Shown: piece after piece, positions 10,449 through 20,505 of the stretch
Layout: each line of letters begins with the position of its first letter
How positions within the stretch are numbered: position 1 is the stretch's first letter
Assembly (NCBI GenBank): GCA_945787785.1
Contig: CALZIO010000008.1
Location: 1-64,000 of the forward strand
Reading direction: 5' to 3'
Origin: an uncultured Chromatiaceae bacterium
GTDB lineage: Bacteria > Pseudomonadota > Gammaproteobacteria > Tenderiales > Tenderiaceae
DNA: 64,000 bases
The notes under the pieces: generated by a model
What the model was told of the DNA's origin: nothing
The model's input: only the letters and a program-made list of their open reading frames with translations
Databases searched by the model: none
Position numbers and translations under genes: made by a program

Positions 10449-11025
10449 TTTATATCTGTTACGCATGTTTTTGATTGCAGCCATGCTGGGCTTGTCGGCC
10501 TGTGGCGGTGATTTGACTGACGATCTGAATCCTTCCGATGCAGATCTGCGGCCCGCGGTAACCACAGGCACGATTGGCCATCAGCCGGGTCAAGTCGCAG
10601 CGGATTTCTCGCTGCGCAGCAGCACCGATCAGACCTTTCAATTGTCAGAGCACCTGGCCACGGGAAGCGCTCCGGCAGACGCTGTGGTGCTTTATTTCAC
10701 CATGTGGTGTCCAATTTGTCTGGCTCATTCGGATCATATGTATAATCTGGTAATTCCCGCGTTTGAAACGCGTGGTACGGTTGTTTATGCCCTGGTTGAT
10801 TATGTGTCGGGTAGCGTGCAAGGTGCCCGTGCATCAGAGATGGCCAATGGTTATGCGGGTTCGGATTTCATTACCCTGGTCGATGCTCAGCAGGGGGTGA
10901 TGGAACAATTTAATGCGGCCATGGGTAGTGTGGTGGTGATTGACACTAATGGCACAATTTTGATGAATGAAGATTATCGTAACGGTGATGGCCTGACTAA
11001 CACCCTGAATGACTTACTGCCATGA
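10435..11025 (+). CDS. Thioredoxin-fold (TlpA/ResA-like) lipoprotein
   Basis: Lipobox LSAC; active site MWCPICLAH; possible alternative start at 10465. Confidence 0.75.
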   Translation: MYFVNLYLLRMFLIAAMLGLSACGGDLTDDLNPSDADLRPAVTTGTIGHQPGQVAADFSLRSSTDQTFQLSEHLATGSAPADAVVLYFTMWCPICLAHSDHMYNLVIPAFETRGTVVYALVDYVSGSVQGARASEMANGYAGSDFITLVDAQQGVMEQFNAAMGSVVVIDTNGTILMNEDYRNGDGLTNTLNDLLP

Positions 11026-11291
11026 GATATAAATCCAAATTGATAATCGCGTTGTTATTTGTTCTGTCGCTCAATGCCCAGGCTGATGAAACCTATGAGG
11101 CAGGCAAGGAAGTCTATGAGTTTCGCTGTGCAGATACCTGTCACCAAACACCCACTGCAAGCGGCTTCAAACCCAAGCAGTGGCGTATCATTCTTAAGAA
11201 TATGCAAAAGAGAATGGAGACGTCGGGTATGCCGCCACTGACAGAGCAGGAGCTTGAGCAGGTGTTTTATTTTTTAACAGCCGACCAGTGA
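11022..11291 (+). CDS. Small monohaem cytochrome c with atypical CX3CH motif
   Basis: Signal peptide; EFRCADTCHQTP, distal MPPLTEQELEQVFYFL typical of class I cytochrome C-termini. Confidence 0.72.
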   Translation: MRYKSKLIIALLFVLSLNAQADETYEAGKEVYEFRCADTCHQTPTASGFKPKQWRIILKNMQKRMETSGMPPLTEQELEQVFYFLTADQ

Positions 11292-11292
11292 T

Positions 11293-11790
11293 ATGAATGT
11301 AATGATCAAAAAAATACTTGTGGCGTTAGTGTTTTTGCCTTTGTGCAGTATGGCGTTGGCTGAAATAGATGCGGGTGATCAACAGCCGGTGCCTGACTTG
11401 CGCTGGATGAATGGCCAGGGTGAAGAACATCGTCTCTACGAGATTGGAAATAAACCCAAGTTGCTGCATTTTTGGGCGGCATGGTGTATTCCTTGTCGTG
11501 AAGAGATGCCTGAGTTGATTCAATGGCAAAAAGAGAATCAGGAAATCGAAGTGTTGGCCTTATCGCTGGATCAAAAGATTGCCCAGACCAAACATTTCAT
11601 CAAGAAATATAAGCTCGACATGTCAGCATTACAGCTGAATGAAGATGATAGCGATGCGCTGGGTGTGCCGGTGGTGCCCTATACCCTGTTTCTGTCAGCA
11701 GATAATCGCTTGCTAGGTACCTATCCCGGGATTGCCCCGTGGCTGGAGGCTGACTTTACAGCCGAAGTGCGGGCGTTGTTGTTAAAATAG
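11293..11790 (+). CDS. TlpA-family thiol-disulfide oxidoreductase
   Basis: Signal peptide; HFWAAWCIPCREEMPEL; cis-Pro region GVPVVPYTLF. Confidence 0.85.
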   Translation: MNVMIKKILVALVFLPLCSMALAEIDAGDQQPVPDLRWMNGQGEEHRLYEIGNKPKLLHFWAAWCIPCREEMPELIQWQKENQEIEVLALSLDQKIAQTKHFIKKYKLDMSALQLNEDDSDALGVPVVPYTLFLSADNRLLGTYPGIAPWLEADFTAEVRALLLK

Positions 11791-11823
11791 ATTTAAACGA
11801 CGTTGTTATTTTAATCCCGTATT

Positions 11824-12714
11824 TCAGGTTTTTATTTTAATGCCCGCAAGCGCCTCTAACTGTTTCACCAGGGCGGATGAATCAAGTTCGGCACCCCCTT
11901 GTTCAACTAATTGATCGAGATAGCGGCTGACCAGTTCAGCGCCGGGCAGCTTTATGCCCAGTTGTTCAGCGGTCTGCAACACAATGCCCATATCCTTTTG
12001 ATGTAATCCTGCCTTGAAGCCTGGCTCAAAGTTTTCATCCAGCATGCGTTGACCATGGGCCTCCAGAATGCGGCTGCCGGCAAAGCCGCCTAATAAGGCC
12101 TGGCGCACTTTGCTGGGATCCACGCCTGATGCGCGCGCCAAGATAAATGCCTCGCCGATAGCCGCCATGCTTTGCGCCACTACCAGTTGATTGCAGGCTT
12201 TAGTCACCTGGCCTGCGCCGTGATCACCAATATAGATAATGTTTTTGCCGATCACCTGCAGCAGCGGTAAGACTTTTTCGAAAATTTCCGCTTTGCCACC
12301 GATCATGATTGACAGCGTTGCATCGATGGCACCTTGAGTGCCGCCAGACACTGGCGCGTCCAGCATCTCAATACCCTTGTTTTCAAGTTGTGTGGCGATG
12401 TGACGTGTGACCATGGGCGAGATTGTGCTCATATCAATTACAATGCTGCCGGGCCGGGCACCCATGATGATGCCATTGTCACCTAACACCACTTCTTCAA
12501 CATCACCGCTGTCTGAGACATTGGTAAAGATGATATCGCAATGCTGAGCCAGCTGCTTTGCTGAAGGATAGTCACAAGCGCCGGCGTCAGTAACAGCTGT
12601 CAGTGAGGCATCGCGTCGCGCATAGACTGCAACTGAATAGCCTGCCTTGAGCAAGTTTAAAGCGATAGGCCGGCCCATCAGGCCTAAACCGATATAACCA
12701 AGTTTGGGTGACAT
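11824..12714 (-). CDS. NAD(P)-dependent 3-hydroxyisobutyrate dehydrogenase / tartronate semialdehyde reductase family
   Basis: GYIGLGLMGRPIALNLLKAGY, APVSGGTQGA, GAGQVTKACNQ, FKAGLHQKDM. Confidence 0.87.
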   Translation of the reverse strand: MSPKLGYIGLGLMGRPIALNLLKAGYSVAVYARRDASLTAVTDAGACDYPSAKQLAQHCDIIFTNVSDSGDVEEVVLGDNGIIMGARPGSIVIDMSTISPMVTRHIATQLENKGIEMLDAPVSGGTQGAIDATLSIMIGGKAEIFEKVLPLLQVIGKNIIYIGDHGAGQVTKACNQLVVAQSMAAIGEAFILARASGVDPSKVRQALLGGFAGSRILEAHGQRMLDENFEPGFKAGLHQKDMGIVLQTAEQLGIKLPGAELVSRYLDQLVEQGGAELDSSALVKQLEALAGIKIKT

Positions 12715-12716
12715 GG

Positions 12717-13367
12717 CTAATTCGAAATCGACTGGATGAATGAATCGGCTTCAGCAATTGAAGCTTCCATCTCCTTAATTAACGCCGAGATATCAGAGCG
12801 TACTGAGACCAGTTCTTGTTGCAGTGATGAAATAGCCTTGGCATTAAGGTTATGTTTTAAGTAAAGCACCTGATCACGAAATGCATCCAATACCGGATCC
12901 ATTTTCGCTTCCGCCCGTTTCATGGCCGTGATCAGTTTGTTGTATTCACTCTTGGTCTGTTTGAGTTTTGTTTCACTGGAACGGCGCATTGACTGGCTGC
13001 TGTATTGAGACAACTCCTCCTGCCATTCTTCAAACAGGTCATCGGCGACTTCTTCAACCTTGGCGATACGGTCGCGCACATCTTCGGCCTTTTCTTCACT
13101 CTCTTCAAATTCATCGTTAAGTTTGTTGTATTTGTCCTCGAGGTCACCACCTTCGAAGCCTAGCACTGAGCTGAATTGATCCAATGCGGATTTGAACTGT
13201 TCTTTACTTTCCTGCTGTGCGTCACGTGCATCCTCAACCCGGTCGACCAGGATGTCGCGTTTGTGGACGCCGAACTGTTCCATGGTGGCGTAGTAGGTGG
13301 TGGTGCAAGCTGATGTCAGCAAGATAAATAGTAGAGATATTGTTGGTTTGATTTGAGCTGTTGGCAT
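12717..13367 (-). CDS. DUF2959-type lipoprotein
   Basis: Lipobox LTSAC; EQFGVHKRDILVDRVEDARDAQQESKEQFKSALDQFSSV coiled-coil typical of the family. Confidence 0.8.
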   Translation of the reverse strand: MPTAQIKPTISLLFILLTSACTTTYYATMEQFGVHKRDILVDRVEDARDAQQESKEQFKSALDQFSSVLGFEGGDLEDKYNKLNDEFEESEEKAEDVRDRIAKVEEVADDLFEEWQEELSQYSSQSMRRSSETKLKQTKSEYNKLITAMKRAEAKMDPVLDAFRDQVLYLKHNLNAKAISSLQQELVSVRSDISALIKEMEASIAEADSFIQSISN

Positions 13368-13404
13368 GATTATGTAACTCAGTTTGTGATTGTTTTATTT
13401 TTAT

Positions 13405-13621
13405 GGACGCTCTAATTAATTCGTCATTCACCCAGAGAACGGGCACAAGCCGAGCGAAGCATAGCGTACGAGTCCATGGATGGGCGAGGTAGACCCTGTC
13501 CGGAACAGTTGGTCGAGACCCGGAATCCAGTGCTTCTAATGCAATGCCTTACTAGATTCCGGCACTTGTGCCCTTTGGGTATGCGCCGGAATGACGAAAA
13601 ACGAATTAATCTAGAGTATCC
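13405..13621. repeat. MITE-like dispersed repeat, copy A (about 217 bp)
   Basis: Ends GGACGCTCTAATTAATTC / GAATTAATCTAGAGTATCC (imperfect inverted repeats), flanked by TTAT on both sides; internal sequence shared with 50311-50523. Confidence 0.85.
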
Positions 13622-14180
13622 TTATAAATTAGTTGTAATTTTGTTTGAAGACAAAAAGCCAATATCGTATGGATTAATACGCAATAACTCATTGTATTCC
13701 CACAAGTCATTTCAAAGCATATCAAGTTTAATTCAGGTGCCTCAGTGTCGCCACAGCTGTTTTTGTCAGTCTTGAAATCATTGAAGCATACTGCAGGGTT
13801 TAGATGTTTCAGATAAGCGTTATTTAAAAAGCCATGTTTAACAATGGCTTAAGTTAGTGAGTGGCGGATTTCGTCAGGCTACCAGCTGACGTTTTTATAA
13901 TTCTATACTCAGTTAAACAACTTCCTCGCAAAAAAAAGTGGCTCGCCCTTCGCCGGCGGCGCACTTTCCACTTCATTGCATTTCATTTCCTGGTCATCGT
14001 TGATCCTGCCCGCAAAAACCGTTCATCCGCTTATCGATACCGTTTGGGAAAAGTGAGAGGTATCCCCCTTAATTAATCCATTTTCTGCACGCTAATTATA
14101 GTAATAGCCGCTTGATTTCAGCGAAACATGCGTCTCATAACAGATATATCTCATTCAAGACAACAGCTTAAGGTATCAAC

Positions 14181-14585
14181 ATGAAAAACAGAGTAACAAC
14201 TATGGCCAAATGGAAAAATGCCGGTTTTACCTTAATTGAACTAATGATCGTTGTCGCGATAATTGGCATCCTGGCCGCCATCGCCTATCCCGCTTACACA
14301 GACCATGTAAAACGGGCTAAGCGTTCTGCAACACAACAGTATCTGATGAATATCGCCAATCGTCAGGAACAATACCGCCTCGATGCCCGCACTTACGGCA
14401 CCCTGGCCCAGCTGGGTCTCTCATCCCCGGATGATGTGACTGGCTATTACACCGTGACTATCGGCAATCTGGCGGCCTCGACGTTTACCGTAACCGCCAC
14501 CCCAGTAGCTGGCTCAATGATGGCTGGCGAAAGCAATCAAACACTTAATGAGCTCGGCACACGCACACCAGCCGATGAGTGGTAG
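14181..14585 (+). CDS. pilE: Type IV pilin, PilE-like
   Basis: Prepilin motif [36 protein letters not shown]. Confidence 0.88.
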   Translation: MKNRVTTMAKWKNAGFTLIELMIVVAIIGILAAIAYPAYTDHVKRAKRSATQQYLMNIANRQEQYRLDARTYGTLAQLGLSSPDDVTGYYTVTIGNLAASTFTVTATPVAGSMMAGESNQTLNELGTRTPADEW

Positions 14586-14589
14586 TCGC

Positions 14590-15090
14590 ATGAATTACAA
14601 AGCAGTCAAAGGCTTCAGCCTGGTAGAACTCATGATCACTCTAGCGGTATTGGCGATTATATCGTCGCTGGCGGTGCCGTCATATCGTGATTTCACGGCC
14701 AATCAGAGGGTAAAAACAGCAGCACAGGATCTGCATATATCCCTGCTTTATGCTCGCAGCGAAGCGATAAAACGCAACAACCAGGTCTTCATGGTCAAAA
14801 ATACCGACTGGGAAGATGGCTGGGCAATCACCACGGATGGCACCAAAACCTATGCCCAATGTGTTGCAGATGCCACCAATTGCCTGAAAATCCAGAGCAG
14901 CCTGAACAACATCGATGTGTCAGGCGGCCCCGTAATCGTCACCTTCCAACGTACCGGCCGGTTATCGGCTGGCGCTAATGTCAACTTTGATATATGCGAC
15001 TCTGCGCTTAGCGCTGCAGTAAAAAAACGTTCTGTCGCTCTCGACCTGAGCGGCATGCCCAATATCACCCTGGATGGAACATGCTCATGA
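14590..15090 (+). CDS. FimT/GspH-like minor pseudopilin
   Basis: KGFSLVELMITLAVLAIISSLAVPSYRDF; GspH-type SLLYARSEAIKRN. Confidence 0.85.
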   Translation: MNYKAVKGFSLVELMITLAVLAIISSLAVPSYRDFTANQRVKTAAQDLHISLLYARSEAIKRNNQVFMVKNTDWEDGWAITTDGTKTYAQCVADATNCLKIQSSLNNIDVSGGPVIVTFQRTGRLSAGANVNFDICDSALSAAVKKRSVALDLSGMPNITLDGTCS

Positions 15091-15656
15091 AAAACATACC
15101 GCAGATTAAAGGGTTTTCCATGTTGGAGGTCCTGATTACTTTGATCATCGTCGCGGTTGGTCTGCTCGGACTTGCAGCACTGCAGTCCCGTGCCCAGCAG
15201 GCTGAGTTCGAATCTTATCAACGCGCACAAGCCCTACTTCTGCTCGAAGATATGGTCAACCGCATCAATACCAATCGTGCTGCGGTGGACTGTTATGTCA
15301 CCAGTGCCGGTACGACAGGCGCAGCGTATCTTGGTGAAGGCATCACCGCCATCAATAATTGTACCGCTGCTGGCACAACTGCCACCCGAGCCTTGGCGGA
15401 TGCCGATATCACCGCATGGGACAACATGCTCAAAGGTACAGGTGAAACTCTGGGTGGTTCAAATACAGGCAGCATGATCGGGGGCAGGGGATGTGTTTCC
15501 TATGACGCAGGCACGGACACCTACACCATTGCCGTTGCCTGGCAAGGGTCGATTGACACCATAGTACCTACGAACACCTGTGGCCAGAATCTTTATACCG
15601 CAGAATCAAAACGCCGCGTCGTGACCCAAACAGTCCGTTTTGCAGATCTCGGTTAG
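15081..15656 (+). CDS. pilV: Type IV pilus minor pilin PilV
   Basis: KGFSMLEVLITLIIVAVGLLGLAALQSRAQQAEFESYQRAQAL. Confidence 0.88.
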   Translation: MLMKNIPQIKGFSMLEVLITLIIVAVGLLGLAALQSRAQQAEFESYQRAQALLLLEDMVNRINTNRAAVDCYVTSAGTTGAAYLGEGITAINNCTAAGTTATRALADADITAWDNMLKGTGETLGGSNTGSMIGGRGCVSYDAGTDTYTIAVAWQGSIDTIVPTNTCGQNLYTAESKRRVVTQTVRFADLG

Positions 15657-15674
15657 CCATCAGCGAGTAACTCA

Positions 15675-16742
15675 ATGACCAGAATTACACAGCATTTAAC
15701 AACAACAAAATGTGCTCACCAGCAGCGCGGAGTTTCGCTTATCGAGCTAATGGTGGCACTCACCATTGGTTTAATACTAATGGCTGGATTAATTACGCTA
15801 ATCACCAACACCAATCAAAGCTATAGCGAACTCACCAAGGCCAGCCGACAGCTGGAAAATGGCCGCTATGCAGTTCAGTTACTCAAGGAGTCTATTCAAC
15901 ATGCGGGTTTTTATGGTGAATATTCTGAAGCAGATACATTAACACTGCCTGGCGCACTGCCCAGCCCATGCCTGACCACTCCCGCCAGCATTGATGATGG
16001 GCTTCCGCTGCACATACAAGGCTACAACGCTCCCGCTTCGGCCGCATCGGTCAGCTGTCTGGATGATGCCAATCATGTTGCCGGCACCGACATTCTTGTC
16101 ATTCGTCGTGCTACTACGAGCTCAACTGCCGTAGGCACACTGGATCAAGGAACTGTCTATATCCAAACGCGCGGTAGCAGTTTCGTGCTGGATGTAGCAG
16201 ATGACGGCACCAACAACCCAACCACTTTTAATCTTCTTAAGCGAGACGGCTTCACTGTCGCTGATATTCGTGATTACCGCGTCGAAATCTATTACGTGAG
16301 TCCCTGCAATGTTCATACTGGCAGCACTTGCAGCGCCAGCTCTGACGATGGCAGACCCATCCCTACACTTAAACGCCTGGTGCTCAGCAGCGTTGGCACC
16401 ACCACCAGCATGGTGACCGAACCCCTGGTCGAAGGCATCGAAAATTTCCAGATTGAGTATGGCATTGACCGCAGCGGCGATGGCATTCCTAACGAATCAG
16501 CCACGGGTGCTAATGATGAATATGTGGTTGCTCCCGCCACGACCACCGACTGGTCAAATGTTGTCAGCGCGCGAATATATTTGCTTGCCCGCAACACCGA
16601 GCTAAGCGCAGGCTATAGCGACAACAAAACCTACAATCTGGGCTTGGCCGGCTCGGTTGCCACCCCTGGCGACGCCTATAAACGACATCTATTCAGCACG
16701 GCAGTTAGGCTTGTTAATCCTGCCGGACGGAGGGAATCATGA
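15675..16742 (+). CDS. pilW: Type IV pilus minor pilin PilW
   Basis: RGVSLIELMVALTIGLILMAGLITLITNTNQSYSELTKASRQLENGRYA. Confidence 0.88.
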   Translation: MTRITQHLTTTKCAHQQRGVSLIELMVALTIGLILMAGLITLITNTNQSYSELTKASRQLENGRYAVQLLKESIQHAGFYGEYSEADTLTLPGALPSPCLTTPASIDDGLPLHIQGYNAPASAASVSCLDDANHVAGTDILVIRRATTSSTAVGTLDQGTVYIQTRGSSFVLDVADDGTNNPTTFNLLKRDGFTVADIRDYRVEIYYVSPCNVHTGSTCSASSDDGRPIPTLKRLVLSSVGTTTSMVTEPLVEGIENFQIEYGIDRSGDGIPNESATGANDEYVVAPATTTDWSNVVSARIYLLARNTELSAGYSDNKTYNLGLAGSVATPGDAYKRHLFSTAVRLVNPAGRRES

Positions 16743-17170
16743 TTTCAATCAAACGCCAGCGGGGCGCCGTACTGGTGGTTAGTCTGATCATGCTGGTCAT
16801 CATGACCTTGCTTGCTGTTTCCAGCATTAATACCAGCACTATCAATCTGCGCATCATCGACAATATGCAGGCCCAACAACAAACCGAGGCCGCTGTTAAT
16901 GATGTGCTTGAACAGGTGATGAGCGACATCGACTACTTCAATACCAGCACCACCACGCCAACCGTGACTATTGATGGATTGTCGGTGGCTATTTCACAGC
17001 GCTCATGCATAGATACCTCACCTGCATCAGGCTACTCCGCCGCCTGGACGCTGGTGCCGGAAGACACTCATTGGGAAGTCAGTGCATCAGTCACAGATGC
17101 AGCGACAGGTGCCCAAACCGTCATTCATCAAGGCGTTGAAATCAAATTACCAGCCGGGGGCTGTCCTTAG
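16739..17170 (+). CDS. pilX: Type IV pilus assembly protein PilX
   Basis: RQRGAVLVVSLIMLVIMTLLAVSSINTSTINLRI; position in cluster. Confidence 0.85.
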   Translation: MISIKRQRGAVLVVSLIMLVIMTLLAVSSINTSTINLRIIDNMQAQQQTEAAVNDVLEQVMSDIDYFNTSTTTPTVTIDGLSVAISQRSCIDTSPASGYSAAWTLVPEDTHWEVSASVTDAATGAQTVIHQGVEIKLPAGGCP

Positions 17171-17180
17171 GAGAAGTAGC

Positions 17181-20100
17181 ATGAAGATTAAACACATATT
17201 TTCAACCTGCACGTTAGCCCTGGCGCTCGGACTCAATCACACCGTAGTGGCGGAAGATATCGATCTATTCATGGAAAATCCGGCGATCAGTGCTGATTTA
17301 CCCAACGTATTATTCATGATCGATAACTCAGCCAACTGGAACTCCAACCTTGGTAGCGTGACCAAAAAAGAACTGGTGCATGAGGCCATGTATGACACCG
17401 TCACCGACGCCAAATTTACTGATAGGGTCAACATTGGTCTTTCGATATTTTCATCTGGCAACAGCCCCAAGGGCGGAAAGATATTCTCCGCTGTAAAGAA
17501 ATTAACAGCCGCCGAACAGACCGCCTGGAAAACAAAACTTTATGACAACGGCCTCAAGACCGGCACAGAAATGCTGCCCAAGACCAACAACGCCCCCTAT
17601 GCCTTGATGATAAATGAGGCACTACTTTATTATCGTGGCGCCACACCTGCATCCGGTCTGCAGGATGGTGTCTTCAAGGCAACAAATCCGGGAAGGAACC
17701 TTGAAGGTTATGATGCTGCTGCGATCAGTGGCGGGAACTACGTCAGCCCCTCAGCCGGCACCTGTGGCAAAAAATATATCATTCTGATTGGAAATGGCGA
17801 ACCGGACAGCGGTGAAAACAACCCCGCAGAAGCAAATCTCAGCGCCCATGGCGGTGATACCAGCGCGGTGCCGGTAACACCCAGCAACTTTCAGGCGAAT
17901 ATGTCTGATGAATATAGCCGTTACATGGCGAATGGCGGTGATGAAATCGTCACTTACGTCATCGATGTTTATAATCCCAACTCAAATAAGAAAAACACCA
18001 ATAAGTTCAAGGGAGCACGGAAGTGGCTCGAAAGCATCGCTATTCAAGGTGATGGCAAATATTACACAGCACAAAATGCATCAGATATTGCAGATGCACT
18101 GACAGAAATTCTGGATGAAATTCAGGCGGTCAATAGTGTATTTGCCTCTACCACCCTGCCGGTAAGTGTTAACGTGCGCGGCACTAACCTGAATCAGGTC
18201 TACATGGGAGTTTTCCGCCCGGATGCCAAGGCTCTGCCAAGCTGGTTTGGTAATCTCAAGCTCTATCAACTGGCCTATGATTCAGGTACCAGCACCCTCT
18301 ATCTGGCTGACTCGGTAGGAACACCGGCACAGAGCCCCACCACTGGCTTTATCGTTAGCAATGCGATCAGTTACTGGACCACCGCCTCCACCTTCTGGGA
18401 TTTCGACCCGCGTGGAACACCCAAATCAGGCTCTGATTCACCTGATGGCGAAGTGGTAGAAAAAGGCGCGGCGGCACAACATCTACGCGAGGACTACCCG
18501 ACGCGGAATCTATATACCTGCACCGGTGCCTGCACCACTAACAGTTCACTGTCAGGAACAGCATTTGACACTGGCAATGCCGACATTACCCAAGGCAAAC
18601 TCGGCGCTGCTGATGTTACAGAAAAGAACAACATCATTAACTGGGTACGCGGTGAAGACAACATGGATGAAGATGGTGACACGGTCACTAACGAAGTGCG
18701 TCCATCGATTCACGGTGATGTTCTCCATTCTCGACCTGCGGTCATCAATTACAACCGCAATAACGATGATAATGATGTCATCATTTATTACGGTTCCAAT
18801 GACGGTGTATTTCACGCAGTCAACGGCGGCAAACTGGCAAATGCTACCACCGGGGATGAACTCTGGGGATTTGTGCCAGAAGAATTTTTTGGCAAGCTGA
18901 AGCGCCTGCGCGACAACACCACTAAGATCTGGACCACTAGCAATCCAGCCAATCCGCGCCGGGACTACTTTGTCGACGGCTCAATTGGTGTCTATCAATA
19001 TGACGCCAATGATGATGGCAAGCTGGTCCATACAGATGGAGACAAGGTCTACATCTATCCCAGCATGCGTCGTGGTGGTCGCTTGCTGTACGCATTGGAT
19101 GTGAGTAACCCGACCGATCCCAAGTTGTTATGGAAGAAGGACAACACCGATACCGGCTATAGCGAACTGGGACAAACCTGGTCCCAGCCCAAAGTCGTCA
19201 CCATTAATATCGGCGGCACTGCCACGCCCGCGCTGATCATGGGGGCTGGATATGATTCGCCTGCTGAAGATGCTGAACCGGCCACTGCAGACACTATGGG
19301 CCGCGGCATTATGGTAATCAACGCCTTGACTGGTCAGCTTATCTGGCAAGCAGGCCCAAGTCCGGCCGGGGCCTCATATAATAAAACTGTCGCGGCCATG
19401 ACCTATAGCATCCCATCAGACATCACCGTCCTCAACCGTGACGGCGATCCCAATAAATACACTGATCGTCTTTATGTGGGCGATACCGGAGGTAATGTCT
19501 GGCGTGCAGATATTGGTGACATCAACCCAGCTATTTGGACGGTGACCAAACTGGCCGATGTTGGCAGCGGTGGTGCTAATGCGCGTAAGTTCCTCTATCC
19601 ACCAGACGTTGTCTATGAAACAGCTTATGACGTGATTCTGATCGGTTCAGGTGATCGTGAGCACCCATTCGACACCAGTATCACCAACCGATTTTATATG
19701 TTCAAGGACACGGGGGCTGGAACAATCGTGGAAGGTGACTTATATAATGCAACAGCCAACAAGATCCAGGATGGTACAGCCATAGAAAAGCTTGCCGCGG
19801 CTGCGTCTCTGGCTGCCGCCAAGGGCTGGTATATAACACTGGCAAGCGGTGAAAAAAATGTCGGTGGCTCAGTCACCCTGAATGGCAGCACTTTCTTCAA
19901 TACCAACCAACCCGCAGCGGCAACCCCTGGCAGTTGCAGCAGCAACCTGGGTATTGCCCGCGCCTACATCGTCAGTTACCTGGATGCTTCGGCAACAACT
20001 GAGCAGAACAACAACGCAGGACTGACAGAAGGTGACCGAGCCTCTACTCTGCCAGGTGGTGGCTACCCACCCTCGCCAGTCCCTGTCATTGTCGAGATCG

Positions 20101-20207
20101 ATGGGAAAAGGCATGAGGCTGTAATCTCCGGTACGGATGTAAACACCTCACCCGGCACACCGCTTGAGGCCCGCCGAAGAGTGTTCTGGTACAAGGAAAT
20201 CGAATAA
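17181..20207 (+). CDS. pilY1: PilY1-type pilus tip/biogenesis protein
   Basis: Internal start MKIKHIFSTC after GGAGAAGTAGC; VWA-like N-terminus, C-terminal beta-propeller RPAVINYNRNNDDNDVIIYYGSNDGVFHAVNGG. Confidence 0.9.
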   Translation: MKIKHIFSTCTLALALGLNHTVVAEDIDLFMENPAISADLPNVLFMIDNSANWNSNLGSVTKKELVHEAMYDTVTDAKFTDRVNIGLSIFSSGNSPKGGKIFSAVKKLTAAEQTAWKTKLYDNGLKTGTEMLPKTNNAPYALMINEALLYYRGATPASGLQDGVFKATNPGRNLEGYDAAAISGGNYVSPSAGTCGKKYIILIGNGEPDSGENNPAEANLSAHGGDTSAVPVTPSNFQANMSDEYSRYMANGGDEIVTYVIDVYNPNSNKKNTNKFKGARKWLESIAIQGDGKYYTAQNASDIADALTEILDEIQAVNSVFASTTLPVSVNVRGTNLNQVYMGVFRPDAKALPSWFGNLKLYQLAYDSGTSTLYLADSVGTPAQSPTTGFIVSNAISYWTTASTFWDFDPRGTPKSGSDSPDGEVVEKGAAAQHLREDYPTRNLYTCTGACTTNSSLSGTAFDTGNADITQGKLGAADVTEKNNIINWVRGEDNMDEDGDTVTNEVRPSIHGDVLHSRPAVINYNRNNDDNDVIIYYGSNDGVFHAVNGGKLANATTGDELWGFVPEEFFGKLKRLRDNTTKIWTTSNPANPRRDYFVDGSIGVYQYDANDDGKLVHTDGDKVYIYPSMRRGGRLLYALDVSNPTDPKLLWKKDNTDTGYSELGQTWSQPKVVTINIGGTATPALIMGAGYDSPAEDAEPATADTMGRGIMVINALTGQLIWQAGPSPAGASYNKTVAAMTYSIPSDITVLNRDGDPNKYTDRLYVGDTGGNVWRADIGDINPAIWTVTKLADVGSGGANARKFLYPPDVVYETAYDVILIGSGDREHPFDTSITNRFYMFKDTGAGTIVEGDLYNATANKIQDGTAIEKLAAAASLAAAKGWYITLASGEKNVGGSVTLNGSTFFNTNQPAAATPGSCSSNLGIARAYIVSYLDASATTEQNNNAGLTEGDRASTLPGGGYPPSPVPVIVEIDGKRHEAVISGTDVNTSPGTPLEARRRVFWYKEIE

Positions 20208-20224
20208 AGAAAAAAACAAAAGCC

Positions 20225-20247
20225 GGGGGATGGTCAATTCATCCCCC
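20225..20247 (+). terminator. Hairpin after pilY1
   Basis: GGGGGATG-gtcaatt-CATCCCCC, perfect 8-bp stem 18 nt after the pilY1 stop; no long T-run. Confidence 0.6.
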
Positions 20248-20505
20248 AAGACTTACAACCCGCCCCTCCCTATGCATTGCTCTGGCTAAAGCGTATGCAA
20301 AAACTATCCACATAGGGGGGTAGCAGTTCGGCAAGCATATTAAAAACGCGAGAGTCGACCATGTCGGCTCATTATGGTTTTAAATGGCCATTTTTGGCAT
20401 ATCGCGCTGCTTTCAATCAAGTAATCACGATCACAAGTCGTTATAAAAACTACACTTATATTTAATATGAAAGGAATGGTCTGACTGTTGACCTGAGAGT
20501 TGTAT

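Noticed and set aside
14181-20207. Pilin cluster as a novel system
   Set aside because: Gene order differs slightly (pilE first), but all genes are standard type IV minor pilin components.
20390-20420. Possible sigma54 promoter TTTGGCATATCGCGCTGC upstream of the GT2 gene
   Set aside because: GG to GC spacing is off by one from the required N10.
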